Source: Orientallactaga sibirica (Eukaryota > Chordata > Mammalia > Rodentia > Dipodidae). From it: a stretch of DNA of 64,000 nucleotides. A program made the translations under genes and the position numbers. This document shows, piece after piece, positions 31,962 to 42,747 of the stretch (position 1 is its first letter; every line of letters begins with the position of its first letter). Location: the NCBI GenBank assembly GCA_036365145.1, contig JAEOAD010000888.1:1054001-1118000 (forward strand), written 5' to 3'. Below the pieces are notes generated by a model, which was not told the origin of the DNA, ran no database searches, and was given only the letters and a program-made list of their open reading frames with translations.

Positions 31962-32233
31962 TTAGTATTGTTTCTGTGCTTTATATTTTTCACATCTTGA
32001 CTGTAGTGTGTCATGGAGAGGTTTTCTGTGATCATGTCCATTTGGGGTTCTAGATGCTTCTTGGGTTTGGATGTCTATTTCTTTCTCTAGATTTGAGGAA
32101 CATTTCTGCAATAATTTCATTGAATAGAATCTCTGTGCCTCAGCTCTCTCTTCTATGCTATCAATCCTTGGGCTTGGTCTCTTGATCATATCCCAGAGTT
32201 CTTGGACATGGCGGTCATGCTTGGGGTTTTTTG

Positions 32234-32264
<31 letters not shown>

Positions 32265-32680
32265 GTTTGTCTTTTTCTTATTGAACTTGGAGTGTAGTAT
32301 TTCATCAACCTCGTCTTTCATCCTCATATTCTTTCTTATTAGTCTGTTGGTGATGTCATCTACTGTTTTTGTTTATTTAATTCATTGAATTTTTCTTTTA
32401 TAACATTTCTATTTGGTTTTTCTCAACATCTCAAATTCCTTGCTGAATTTTTCTCCCATACTGCTGACTTTTTCTCCCATGCTGCTGATTTTCTCTGCCA
32501 CTTTGCAGACCTTTGCCTGTGTTGCTGATTTTCCTTTTCAGGTCCTAGATTACGTTCATCTGCTTGTTTACCTCTTCTTTCAGACCATTGATCATTGGGA
32601 CCAGAAAACTTCTTTCAATCCCTTTGAGTTCAGGAGTTAAGGAAGAGTAATGTCCCCTTGCCTTTTCATGTTTCTTGAGT
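31962..32680 (-). pseudogene. L1/HAL1 ORF1 pseudogene fragment
   Basis: Read on the minus strand, the open part at 31962-32327 contains VQELWDMIKRPSPRI and DIQTQEASRTPN. These match the region of L1 ORF1p that begins its RNA-binding domain (QEIWDYVKRPNLRL... and QIQEIQRTPQ in human L1). Upstream (32330-32640) is a Lys/Glu/Gln-rich remnant of the coiled coil, broken by stops. A (GTTTT)n tract at 32225-32262 has inserted a Lys/Asn-rich stretch. Normal ORF1p is about 340 residues and binds RNA as a trimer; this copy is frameshifted and dead. Confidence 0.75.
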
Positions 32681-32720
32681 CTCTGCATCACAATCTGTGT
32701 ACAGGTTGCTTGGATATCTC

Positions 32721-33260
32721 TTCCAGTTTTATCTAGGGTCTTCCTGAAAGGCTAAATCCCTAGTACCACACAGTAAGGAGAAAACAAACTGGGTAAGTGG
32801 TTTAAGAAAGGTCAGGATGTGATGGGACTCAAGCAGCATAGGTGCCATTGGGTCTTTTATAAGTCCTTGGGATCACTGTAATCCAACCAGGTGACATGTG
32901 GATCAAGTGACTGACAGCCAGAGAACTCCCCACTGGCTTCAAAGCTTCAGCTCAGCATGGTCTCCAGTGCTTGATGCAGCCTACTTGAATTACCATCCCT
33001 CCATCTGTCCATTTATGCATCCAGACCTAGACCTGTACCTCAGCTCACCTCTATGGCCCTGTGCCTCTGCAACTTGGCTCTGCACCGTGGCTCAGCTCCA
33101 TGAAATTTTGGTGATTCTTTTTAGAATTGTACCAGACAATGCCTGTAATGACTCAGCACCAGTGTCTAGCACATTATTATGCTCCATGAATATCACTGGC
33201 TGTGTGGTTATTACTACTCTATTTTGGTATCATCCACTTTACAGTCTGCTGTGGTCATTT
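32721..33260. other. Mostly unique; contains one shared repeat
   Basis: Apart from the shared element at 32835-32972, no family is recognised. A 129-codon open frame (32898-33287) has no splice support. Confidence 0.3.
32835..32972. repeat. Dispersed repeat, copy 1
   Basis: gcataggtgccattgggtct, gactgacagccagagaactc and cttcagctcagcatggtctc are shared, with scattered mismatches, with 34748-34885. Family unknown. Confidence 0.7.
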
Positions 33261-33569
33261 GCTTACAGCTTCACTGTTACCCTGTGAGTGTCTAAGAAAA
33301 CCCATTGAGTCCTGATTTTTGCGACCCCAGTGTCTAAAACATTCCTGGTACAGAGCAATGTATGCTGCATAATTTATCTGATTATCAGTTATGATGAAAA
33401 GGTCCAGTGAGAGAGAAATCAAAGGTCTTGGGAAAATTTCTTCCAAAAGTCAAGAGTCTCATTTTTTTTAAGAGAAAAAGAAAGCTTTCCTCTCTATAGA
33501 CACCTATTTGTAGTTTCACAGTTAATACACATTGGATTACTGAAACACTATGTTGGATTTGGATTTGGG

Positions 33570-33738
33570 TTTCTCCCCCTTGAGCTTCTCAGAGTCCTTG
33601 TCTACAGGATGGTGACAATGATAGTACTGACCTCATGAAGCCATGCAAGGTCATGCAGGTAAAGTGCTTGTCACACTGCCAGGGACTTAGAGCTTGGTGG
33701 CCAATAGGTATAAATGGTAGCTATTATTTACACCAGTC
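33570..33738 (+). repeat. MIR SINE
   Basis: gtccttgtctacaggatggt, gatagtactgacctcatgaa, gtaaagtgcttgtcacactg and ggtagctattatttacacc fit the MIR 3' half. Confidence 0.7.
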
Positions 33739-34014
33739 CTTGTCCTGTGTTTCCAGGCAGAAATACGTGGAAAGACAGCAGCGAGCTTGGAAGGGAAGGG
33801 TCTGGTAGAAGATGGAGGGAGACGTGAGAGCTGTTTACCTGCAGCCTGGAAACTAGAGCAAGGATGATGGCCTAAATGAGTCCCAGAGGAGACCAGACAC
33901 AGCCTCGAGGAGAGCTGGATAGCAGCCACATGGTGCAAAGAAGGAGGCCACCTTGACCCTCAGCACCTTCGGAGATGTTGCTTTAGTGTCCATTCCACCA
34001 CATACAAGTGGGCA
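33739..34014. other. Unique sequence
   Basis: No repeat or supported frame recognised. Confidence 0.3.
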
Positions 34015-34027
34015 CGCTGAGGGCAGA

Positions 34028-34305
34028 TTTTTTTTTTTTTTTTTTTTTTGGAGAGAGACACAGAGAAAGACAGAGAGAGAGAGGGAGAGGGAGATAGAGA
34101 TGGGCGCGCCAGCAGACTCTCAGCTGCTGCGAATGAAATCTAGATGCGTGCGCCCCTTGTGGTCAAATGCAGCATTGTGCCCTTGCGTCACTTTGCATCC
34201 AGCTAAACATGGGACCTGGAGATTGGAACCGCTAGAGATTGGAACCAGCATTCTTTTAGGCTTAGGAGGCAGGTGCCTTAACCGCTAAGCCATCTTTCCA
34301 CCCCC
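34028..34305 (-). repeat. tRNA-derived SINE, long subfamily with doubled B-box region
   Basis: tgggcgcgccagcagactct, gcgtgcgccccttgtggtca, then the doubled gattggaaccgctagagatt / ggaaccagc. The same doubling is at 49728-49988. Confidence 0.95.
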
Positions 34306-34745
34306 AGACGTTTTAAACTTTTGTTTGCCACTAAAATGTTCTAGAACAGTTGGCACAGAGCATGTACAGCAGCCAGATACATCAGTCAGTGACTACTGCA
34401 GTCATGGTGCTGCGTAACAAACCACTGGAAATACAAAGCAGAAGTAGATGCAAATGAATGATAGCTGCGAGCATCATACTAACACCACAAGATGTATTTG
34501 TTGGGTGAAAACCCAACAAGTACTCAGTGGGTGTTTCTGCTCCCTCCTGTCCCTGTCCCTGTCCCTTGTGGAGGCTTCTCGACTCATTATTTCCTAAGTC
34601 TGCTTCTTCAACTGTTTGCCTTTAGCCTTTGCAAACATGCTCATCTCACACCAAGGAAGGAAGGAGGAAGGGGAGATGGAGGTGGAAAAAAAAACAGGTG
34701 TTGTAGCTATCTTCCCTTTGCTGGAACAAGCCACCTGATCTAACT
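34306..34745. other. Unique sequence
   Basis: No repeat recognised apart from a short (CCCTGT)n at about 34547. Confidence 0.3.
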
Positions 34746-34747
34746 CA

Positions 34748-34885
34748 AGGAGCATAGGTGCCATTGGATCTTTTGTAGGCCCTTGGCAACACTGTAATCC
34801 AAGTATGTGACATGTGCCTCAGGTGACTGACAGCCAGAGAGCTCCCCACTTCCCTAGAAGCTTCAGCTCAGTATGGTCTCCACTG
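34748..34885. repeat. Dispersed repeat, copy 2
   Basis: gcataggtgccattggatct, gactgacagccagagagctc and cttcagctcagtatggtctc match copy 1 at 32835. It directly abuts the LTR that follows. Confidence 0.7.
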
Positions 34886-35200
34886 CAAAAGAAGCTGGTG
34901 GAAGGAAAGGATTTATTTTGGTTTACAGTCTCCAGGGGAAGCACTGTGATGCCAGGGTTGAAAGATGGTAGAACAGAAGTTGGACATCACCTCCTTGCCA
35001 CAGCAGGTGGCAAACAGAGCAGGAGTCTGGGTTAGATGCTAGCAAGGAGAAGCTGGCTATATCACCCTAAGCCCTCCCCAGCAACACACCTCCTCCAGCA
35101 AGGCTCCAATCTCTCAAACTGCCACCAGCTGAGATCCAAGTATTCAAAACACATGAGTTTATGGGGGACATCTGGCTCAAACTACCACAGAAGGATAGGA
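34886..35200 (-). mobile_element. MaLR-like LTR, antisense
   Basis: ggatttattttggtttacag, acacacctcctccagcaagg, ctgccaccagctgagatcca, gagtttatgggggacatctg. Closely related to 57494-57872. Confidence 0.75.
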
Positions 35201-35240
35201 AAGCAAATAAAAATGCAAAACCTAAAAAATAAATAAATAA

Positions 35241-35450
35241 AAGGCTAGGGAGATGGCTCAGCAGTTAAAAGCACTTTCTTGCAAAGCCTGACAGCTTGAG
35301 TTTGATTTCCCAATACCCATGTAAAGCCAGATGTACAAAGTGGTGTGTGTATCTGAAGTTTGTTTGCAGTGGCAGGATGCCCTGGCACATCCATCCATAT
35401 TCTCTCTCTCTTTCTGTCTCAAATAAATAATAAATATTATTTTTAAAAAC
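35241..35450 (+). repeat. tRNA-derived SINE
   Basis: aggctagggagatggctcag, gagtttgatttcccaatacc, (CT)n and AATAAATAATAAA tail. Confidence 0.9.
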
Positions 35451-35606
35451 TTAGGTAAGAATGGTTGCTCACACTTGTAATCCCTGCACTTAGGAAGCTG
35501 GGGTAGGAGGATTGCCATGAATTTTAAACCAGTTTGGATTACAGAGTAAATTCCAGGTCATGCTGGACTAGAGTGAGACCTTACTAAGAAAAAAGAAAAA
35601 AACACA
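35451..35606 (+). repeat. B1 SINE
   Basis: ggttgctcacacttgtaatc, ggggtaggaggattgccatg, gagtgagaccttactaagaa. Confidence 0.85.
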
Positions 35607-35613
35607 AAACATG

Positions 35614-35695
35614 TAAGGCTAGAGATATAGAGAACCTGCCAAGCATGCACAGTGCCCTGAGTTCAATCTCCAACACCTACATGAAAATTATCTCT
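35614..35695 (+). repeat. ID-type SINE head
   Basis: ctgccaagcatgcacagtgc then ctgagttcaatctccaacac, typical of an ID/B4 head with its B box. Confidence 0.6.
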
Positions 35696-35759
35696 CCACC
35701 TTACCTCCTCAACAGCCTTCCCTTCAATGCTAGTATATCTTCTTAAGAGATAGGCACTC

Positions 35760-36068
35760 TAGGGACGAGGGAGATGGCTCAGGCAGTAAAGTGTTTGAGT
35801 ACAAATGTGAAGCCCCAAGTTCAGACCCACTGCACCTGAGTAAAAGATAAGGTAGGTGTGGTGGTAGCACATGCCTGCAATCCCAGCTCTGAAGAGGTGA
35901 AGGCAGGAGGATTCCCAGGGCCTGCCAGTCAGCTAGTCTAGTTAAAGCAGGAGAGTTCCAGGTTCAGTGAGAGATCCTGTCTCAAAATCAAGGTGGAGTG
36001 CAACTGAAGACACCCAGCATCAGCCTCTGGCCACCACACACGCACGCACGCACACGCACGCACACGAA
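35760..36068 (+). repeat. B4-type SINE, near full length
   Basis: ggacgagggagatggctcag, gtggtggtagcacatgcctg, gagagatcctgtctcaaaat, gaagacacccagcatcagcc, then a (CACG/CACA) end. Confidence 0.85.
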
Positions 36069-36184
36069 CATACATAGTGCACACATACATATGCCCAGTT
36101 TTAAGCATCAACAAGCTGCATGTTTTGTACACCCCCACCTCCAGATAAAGAAGACTTGGCTAAAACAAGCTGTTCCAAGGATGC

Positions 36185-36745
36185 AGGGTCAGAGGAACAC
36201 ACATTCCTGGTGAGGATATAGCCTCCTTGGAAAGAACTCTGAAAAATATCTATGAGAATTTAAAATACACTTACCCATTGAGTCAGCAATTCTCCTTCTA
36301 GGAATTTGTCCAACAAATGCCTTTACACATTTAAAAATAAAGATTGTAGAATAATGGTCATTACAACAGTGTTTGCAGGAATGAAAAGCTATCCATAAGT
36401 ATGATATAGCCATCTAATAAAACATTACTTAAGCATTAAAATAATGAAGTTGATCTATATGTTGTGACTCATAAAGTTTTCTAAGAAGAATTAAGTTAGG
36501 GATACAGAACAGTATAATGGATATGCTGTGTGTGTGTGTGTGTGTGCATGCGTGTGTGTGTGTGCGTGTGTGTGTGTGCATGCATTTATTTTGCATAGAA
36601 CATTTCTACAAGATTGTATAAGAAACTGCTTTAATGGCTGCCTCTTAGGAAGACAGCTAGAAAAGAAGAGTTTCTGGAATGGGAGATAACTTTTCATTGA
36701 ATACCATTGTGTTCACCATATGCACTAATAATTCTTTTCTTTTTG
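36185..36745 (+). mobile_element. Old L1M 3' end (sense), with internal (TG)n
   Basis: cattgagtcagcaattctcc, ttctaggaatttgtccaaca, gatacagaacagtataatgg, gaacatttctacaagattgt and tcattgaataccattgtgtt follow the old L1 3' end in order. The (TG)n at 36529-36580 sits where L1M copies carry one. Confidence 0.8.
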
Positions 36746-36826
36746 CTTTTGTGGTGCTGTGGGTGGAACCTAGGGCTTTGGGCATAAGAGACAAATACCG
36801 TACCACTGAACTACTTTCCAAGCCCT
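36746..36826 (-). repeat. ID-type SINE head
   Basis: gtggtgctgtgggtggaacc then ccgtaccactgaactacttt, the reversed ID head. Confidence 0.7.
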
Positions 36827-36854
36827 ATTGTTTTAATTTTTTAAAAAATATTGA

Positions 36855-37022
36855 GGGGGGCTGAAGAGATGGCTCAGCCGTTAAGGCACTTGCCTGCAAT
36901 GCCTAATGACCCAGGTTCAATTCCCCAGCACCCATGTAAAACTGGATGCACAAAGTGGTGCATGCATCTGGAGTTCATTTGCAGTGGCCAGAGGCCCTGG
37001 AGTGCCCATTCCCTTACTCCCA

Positions 37023-37053
<31 letters not shown>

Positions 37054-37083
37054 TTGCAAATAAATGAATATAAATATTTTTTA
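36855..37083 (+). repeat. tRNA-derived SINE
   Basis: gggggctgaagagatggctc, ggttcaattccccagcaccc, (CT)n, AAATAAATG tail. Confidence 0.93.
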
Positions 37084-37546
37084 AATTTTGATGGCCAATA
37101 AAATATTTTAAATGCTTTTTTCTAGTTATAATCATTTTGACAAAAAATGAAGAGCAATTCTTTTAAAAAGAAAAAGGCACTGGTTCTATCATCCAGATCT
37201 AACCACTGGAGATATTTTTTGGGTGGATATGTCATTGTTTGTTATACCTTTACTGTTTTTCTCCAGAATGCTACTGTTTTGTATCCTTTTGTTTTTTTTA
37301 AAAATAAACATTTTGGCCATACACTGGGCATAGTTTCCCACTAAATTAGTCATCAAGATAAATTTCTGAATTACAGTGGCCACTGTAGAAAAATTCCATA
37401 ACATATTTAAATAGTCATTTATTATTGGTCATTTGGTTGTCCCAGATTTTTTTTAACTATTATAAATGCTGCATCTTGCATGTACATCTCATGCTTTTTT
37501 CCTTGTGAGAATATTTTTTGCTATAAAATTGCTAAGTCAGGTACAG
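37084..37546 (-). mobile_element. Probable old L1 fragment, antisense
   Basis: The 3' half has catttggttgtcccagattt, aactattataaatgctgcat and gctataaaattgctaagtca, like reversed old L1. The 5' half is not recognised. Confidence 0.4.
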
Positions 37547-37662
37547 CCGGACCTGGTGGCACACACACTTGCCATGCCAACGTCCAGGAATCAGAGGCAG
37601 AAGGACAGTGAGTTCCAGGCCAGCCTGAGCTACACAGGGAGACTCTGTGTCAAAAGTGGGGA
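37547..37662 (+). repeat. B1 SINE
   Basis: agccggacctggtggcacac, aatcagaggcagaaggacag, gccagcctgagctacacagg. Confidence 0.85.
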
Positions 37663-37663
37663 G

Positions 37664-37937
37664 AGGGCTGGAGAGATGGCTTAGCGGTTAAGGCGCCTGC
37701 CTGCTAGGCCTAAGAACGCTGGTTCCAATCTCCAGGTCCCATGTTTAGCCAGATGCAAAGTGACTCAAGGGCACAATGCCGCACTTGCCCACAAGGGGGC
37801 GCACGCATCTGGATTTTGTTCACAGCAGCTGAGAGACTGCTGGTGCGCCCATCTCTATCTGTCTCCCTCTCCCTCTCTGTCTGTCTGTCTCTCTCTGTGT
37901 GTCTCTCTCCAAAAATAAATAAAATAATAAAATTGGG
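37664..37937 (+). repeat. tRNA-derived SINE, long subfamily
   Basis: gagggctggagagatggctt, ggttccaatctccaggtccc, cgcacttgcccacaaggggg, then CT/GTCT-rich and AAATAAA tail. Confidence 0.95.
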
Positions 37938-38370
37938 GAGGGACCAGAGGTACCTATTTCATCTTTATTAACACAGAGAAAGTGTTTATGCTATATTAAG
38001 GAAGAAGCAAGACCCAAAGTAGTATGATTCATTCCTGTACATGCTCTTGTGGGTGTATGTGAGTACACATACCATACACACTCCATATGTATACATAGAT
38101 GTACATTTGGAGACAGATGGCTACATATTTATCTATAAACAGATGACATAAAATGTTGACAACAGACATACCAAGAAGCTAATCCTTGTCTCAGGGTGGT
38201 GGGGTCTGTGACTCATCTTTTCTTCTTTGGGCTTCTTCTTTCTCAAATATGTCCTGTAATGTATGCTGTGCTGTGTCACCCAGACCCTGCTGTGCTGTGG
38301 GAAGAGGGTTGGCCGTCAGGAGCTCTCAGCTGAAACAGGCATTGCTGTCAGCTTGGAAAGGGCCCTCACC
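37938..38370. other. Unique sequence
   Basis: Includes a loosely repeated tatgtg/catacaca section near 38050-38120. No gene recognised. Confidence 0.3.
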
Positions 38371-38392
38371 ACACACACACACACACACACAT
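38370..38392. repeat. (CA)n microsatellite
   Basis: Short pure CA run. Confidence 0.95.
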
Positions 38393-38399
38393 CTGCATC

Positions 38400-38684
38400 C
38401 AACAACTGATTGATGTTGGCTTGACTTATGTCTCCTTACTCAGGCTCCACAGTTTCTGCGGGGTCAGCAGAGGCTTTGGTGGGGCCCCTCACAGCCCTGT
38501 TTTTCCTTCCGTGCAGCCTTTTTCCTTACACGCCAAGTGGTGGGATTCCAAGCTCAGCCTACCAATAAGCTGCACATTCTTCACTCAGAGGTGCTTTCCA
38601 GGTGCCACAAAGTTTAACAGGTGACAGCAGCACATACTGATTCGTTAATGAGGAAAACTTTTGCTGTTAAAAATTCCATTTAAA
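38400..38684. promoter_or_regulatory. Candidate conserved element, left half
   Basis: Repeat-free block with gattcgttaatgaggaaaac and ctaccaataagctgcac. It ends in the 16-bp L1 target sequence, so it was continuous with 39998 onward before the L1 arrived. Regulatory status is inferred. Confidence 0.3.
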
Positions 38685-39981
38685 CATTGACCCTTCAGCT
38701 GGCCCGCAGAGGGAACACCTGAACCACAGGAAACTGGAGAGAACATCATGAAGACCAACCTTAATTTTTTCCTGCTTTCCTTTCTCTTCCCTCTCCCTCT
38801 CTCTCCCTTTCTCCCCATCTCCTCTCTATACTCACTTTCTCTTTTGTATTATCTATCTTTTTCTCCCCACACATTCCTTGGCGCTGACTTATAACTCCCA
38901 GTACCAACACGGGGTTAACTTTCACAATGAGCTGTTGATCCGAGAGACTTACAAGGTTTCCCAAAAGAGACAGATTTTTATCAGAGTTTTTGATGGCCCA
39001 CCAAAGGTTAATGGTAAGACCCTACTGTTGAAGAGAGCATACGCATGTGAGACCAAGCATGGAGAGACCTAGCCAGAATCTGGAAGAGGGTCAGTCCCCA
39101 GACAGTTAGCTAGTGTCGTGCCACGAGCAACTGGGGGAAAATGGCCAACATCTATCCAAACAACTTGCAGTCTAAGATACCCAGCAGGAAACAACCTGAC
39201 GTAATGCTCAAACAAGTGCAGTAGTGGCACACAGCCATGGTGGGCAACCAACAGCTCTTGATTTGGCTAATAGATCCACTCAGTGGAATGGAACTCATTG
39301 CTGGAACTGGGAAATTAGTCAAAACCATGTACAAAAAATGAGCACAGTCTCCAATCAAGATACCATCAAACGTGGGCTAGAAGAGGGCCTACCCATAAAA
39401 AATTCCCTCCAAGCTATCTATGGCCATACCATCTATCTAGTACTAATTTCTCTCTCTGTTGGAGAATTTGCTTATCCTTTTCAGATGAAAAATGAACCTG
39501 AAGGGAGAATCAGCCAACCACACCTCACCAGGGCCCCAGCTGAAACCATAGAGTAATGCAGGGGAAGCGCAAGAGTACAGCATTCTTGGTGATCACGACA
39601 CCAGAAAAAGGCTGAAGGAGACAAACACAGAGAACATCCAACTCCTACTAAGCCAGATATCCAGAGACACAGAGGCTCCCAAAACCTCATCACTGAAACA
39701 GAACTAACATGACCCCAATGTGGCTCAGGGACATTTGCGGAAGAAGGGGGTGGAAAGAATGTTAGAGCCACAAGTTGGGCATTATGCACAGAGACTTGGC
39801 CTATCCCCCATAACTCTTGACTATCCCCACAATGCATGACCCACATTCCCCATTGATGAGGGTCCCTTTGGAAGAGGGAGGACAGGGAGGATAATGGAGT
39901 CACCATTACAAATGTAAAATTAAAATAATATAAATAAAATTTTTTTAAATTAAAAATTTAAAAAAATTAAATAAATACTAA
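38685..39981 (+). mobile_element. 5'-truncated L1 (3' UTR) with perfect 16-bp TSD
   Basis: Flanked by aaaaattccatttaaa at 38669-38684 and 39982-39997. It includes a CT-rich tract (38765-38830), caatgagctgttgatccgag, ggtgggcaaccaacagctct, acccacattccccattgatg and an A-rich end. It is homologous, with many mismatches, to the antisense L1 at 58325-59904. All of it seems to be 3' UTR, so it has no coding capacity. Confidence 0.92.
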
Positions 39982-39997
39982 AAAAATTCCATTTAAA

Positions 39998-40520
39998 ATA
40001 CCCTACTTTTTTTTAGTGTACATGATCTTCCACTATAGGAAACTTTTCTCTCCCCAAAGTAACCAATAATGTGGTCTGATTTCTATCTCTCAGGTCACAC
40101 TGGGAAAGGCACCAAGACAATTAATCAATTTGCCTCTTTGTCTTTCAATAAATCTCCTCCCAGCGGTGCCTGACCCTGACCACTTGACATTTCCACAACC
40201 CGCTTGCCACCTTGCACATACTAAATGACTTCTTGTTGTCCCAAACTTGGAGATTTTAATCTCGTGTATTAAGCCAGCAGGGCTCAGTAATTCCCTGAAT
40301 GCATTTTTATTGACTTTGTAAATCAGACTTGCCCACATCAGGGACTGTGACCAGGAAGGAGGTGTTTGTCTGTGAAATTGGCTGGACACAGACCATTGAC
40401 TGTGATGATAGCCAGTGATTTGTGAGGCCAGATAGACAAGCCACATGCGCTAAGCAGATTAAAATATAACAAAACAAAAAGGTTCCATTACCAAGAAGAC
40501 TGTCGAGGAGCGGCAGGATA
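39998..40520. promoter_or_regulatory. Candidate conserved element, right half
   Basis: Unique AT-rich block with gacaattaatcaatttgcct, ctttcaataaatctcctccc, ggagattttaatctcgtgta and tttttattgactttgtaaat: dense HOX/PBX-like and homeodomain cores. No exon support. Inferred. Confidence 0.35.
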
Positions 40521-41010
40521 TTGGTGATAAAGGACAAAAACAAACTCATTCCAAGTCTGGAGGAAGCCCAAAACACCACTTTTCGTCCTCTTAGGTCAGC
40601 CAAAGAGAAAGTGTGAGAACACCAAACACAGCAAAGGGGACAATTTCTGAAACCCTTTAGCAAAAGCCAGAGGTTGGGCTCTTGCTTTTCATGGGTCTCC
40701 CGTCCACAGTCACACACATCTTGGCACATCTCTGCAGGAATTGCCATAAAAGCTAGAAACCAATTTCTTCCCACCAAAGACAAAATCTGAAGAAACCTAA
40801 GTGTCCATCCCACGTTCTGACTTCATCTTTCTTTTTCTCATGCTTACTGGTGCTTCTCCAGTCACACCAGCCTTTGAGCTGTTGCTCTAGTACACTAGCA
40901 CGCTCTGGCCCATGGGCCTTTGCACTTTCAAGTTCAGCTTCCTGCAGCACTTTTTCTCCAGTCACCCCTAAGTCTAACCCATGCTCTCCACTCAGGTCTC
41001 TAGACAGATG
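40521..41010. other. Unique sequence
   Basis: A 168-codon minus-strand open frame (40307-40813) overlaps this and the previous block. It has no splice support or recognisable domain. Confidence 0.3.
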
Positions 41011-41014
41011 CCAC

Positions 41015-41350
41015 CTCCTTATTTTCCCTGTGTGTGTGATGTGCATGCATGTGCACATGAGTGTTTGCATATGTCTGGGTGCACTTGGGTGAGGGTGTGC
41101 ATGCACCTGTGTGCAGGTGTGTGAGGAGACTGGAGATTCACGTAAAGTCTGTTCCTCAATCGCTATCCACCATGGGTACTGAGGCAAGGTCTCTCACTTG
41201 AGCCCACCGTTCACCTATGTGTCCAATCTAACTAGCCGTCCTGTCCCAGGGATCCAACTCTGTCACACCCACCTGGCATTTATGTGGGTGCTACAGATCG
41301 TCACACTGTGCAACAAGCACATAATCCACTCAGCCATCTCCCTATCCCAG
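41015..41350 (-). repeat. B4-type SINE, antisense
   Basis: TG-rich start, tgaggcaaggtctctcactt, atgtgggtgctacagatcgt, ccactcagccatctccctat. Confidence 0.8.
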
Positions 41351-41363
41351 ATACCACCTCTTT

Positions 41364-41781
41364 TTTTTTTTTTTTATGGAAAGAAAAGGGTTTATTTCAG
41401 CTTCTAGTTTTTTTTATTGACTTCTATACTTACAGACAATAAACCAAGATATTTCCCTCTCCTCTCCCATTCCCCTTCAGAACTCCACTCTCCATCATAT
41501 CCCCTCCCTCTCTTCACTAGTCTCTCTTTTGATTTGATGTCATCATCTTTTTCTCCTATTATGAGGGTCTTGTGAAGGCATTGCTAGGCACTGCAAGATC
41601 ATGGATATCGAGGCCAATTTCTGTCGGGACAATTGCATTGTAAGGAGTCATACCCTTCCTTTGGCTCTTACATTCTTTCTGCCCCCTCTTCCGCAATGCA
41701 CCCTGAGCTTGGAGGGTGTGACAGAGATGTCTCAGTTCTGAACACTCCTCCATCCCTTCTTCTTAGCACTGTGTTGCCTTT
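41364..41781 (-). mobile_element. 5'-truncated L1 3' UTR, antisense, perfect TSD
   Basis: Poly-T start, ctcttacattctttctgccc, cctgagcttggagggtgtga and gaacactcctccatcccttc. It matches 58600-58740. TSD gataccacctcttt (14 bp) at 41350-41363 and 41782-41795. Confidence 0.95.
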
Positions 41782-41807
41782 GATACCACCTCTTTAATGC
41801 AGCCTTC

Positions 41808-41925
41808 CTTGGCCAGGGTGGTGGTGGGTACCTCTAATCCCAGCACTCAAGAGGCTAAGGCAGAAGGATTGTGAGTTCAAAGCCAGCCAAGGTATACAGT
41901 AAGATCTTTTCCAGAAAGCAATCAG
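41808..41925 (+). repeat. B1 SINE
   Basis: ggccagggtggtggtgggta, aatcccagcactcaagaggc, gagttcaaagccagccaagg. Confidence 0.85.
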
Positions 41926-42029
41926 AAAGAAGAGCAACAGGACAACGAGGAGGAAGAAGAGGAAGAGGAGAGGCCCTTGCTTTCCTTTATCCAACAATCT
42001 GAAATGTGCCCATTGCCCTCCGTCTCTCC

Positions 42030-42240
42030 AGCTTGCTGCTGTGTGCTCTGTGCCTACAACAATAAGTACTCAAATATTTGCTGAATGAAGGCAGTGTGTA
42101 TCCCAGCTCCTGTTCTTCTAGCTTTTTTCATTTAAGTGGCTTAATTCATTCATGTATTTGTTCACCAAATGTTTGTTGAGGAACTTTCATAAGCCAGGCA
42201 TCATGCTGAGTGCTGGCTCTCATCAGGGTCACGTGGTGGT
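42030..42240. repeat. MIR/L2-type remnants
   Basis: gtactcaaatatttgctgaa, then tcatgtatttgttcaccaaa and agccaggcatcatgctgagt are old MIR/L2-like ends. Confidence 0.5.
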
Positions 42241-42745
42241 AAGCATAAATTTCCATTGTTCTCTTGAAGCTTCAGGTGTGACTTTATCTCCAGTCAGTTA
42301 TTGAAAAGAATTGGATGCATGCCATCACTACAGTCAACAGGAAGACACAGTCTTGCAAACAATGGTGAGATGATTATTCAGAATTCCATAACTTCTTTCT
42401 CTAGAACTTTCTTCATACTCGGTTGCCTCCTGGGCTGTGTCTTCCCTGTCTCATCTTATCTCATTACAGCCCCTGTCTGCCCTCCAGGGCTGGTTCTCTG
42501 ATTCTTTCACATAGGAAGGAATGCTTAGCCAGTGACTTTGTCTGCATTTCCCAGCATCCCATGCAGGTTGTGTGAGCGGGGGAATAATTTCTGCCCGATG
42601 AGATGTGTACTTCAGTGACATGTCCATGTCCCAGTCGTCTACACTAGCACTGTCCAATGGAAATAGAATTTTCTAGTAGCCATAATTTTCAAAATAGAAA
42701 GAGAAACAAGTTAACTTTAATAGTATGATTTTTTTTGATAACTGT
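42241..42745. other. Unique sequence
   Basis: No repeat or gene recognised. Confidence 0.3.
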
Positions 42746-42747
42746 AT

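Larger units (their letters stand above)
29756..32720 (-). mobile_element. HAL1-like (ORF1-only) LINE, antisense, interrupted
   Basis: Long antisense LINE sequence. An ORF1 remnant is present at the high-coordinate (5') end, and no reverse-transcriptase or endonuclease motif is seen downstream. Subtracting the inserted SINE and B1 copies leaves about 2.4 kb, close to the size I recall for HAL1, a half-L1 carrying only ORF1. Antisense landmarks include tcatttagtctccacatatt, atctgataagataccagaaa and ctctctcttctatgctatca. Alternatively it is two or more L1M fragments. Confidence 0.6.

Noticed and set aside
38878..39072. Plus-strand 64-codon frame (MALTYNSQYQHGVNFHNELL...) with a possible acceptor at 38901 and donor at 39014, looking like a coding exon.
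   Set aside because: It lies inside the L1 bounded by 16-bp TSDs. The stretch caatgagctgttgatccgag and the following bases align with the antisense L1 copy near 59200-59340, so it is L1 3' UTR.
40307..40813. 168-codon minus-strand open frame.
   Set aside because: No recognisable domain, splice signals or codon pattern. It overlaps the AT-rich block considered regulatory.
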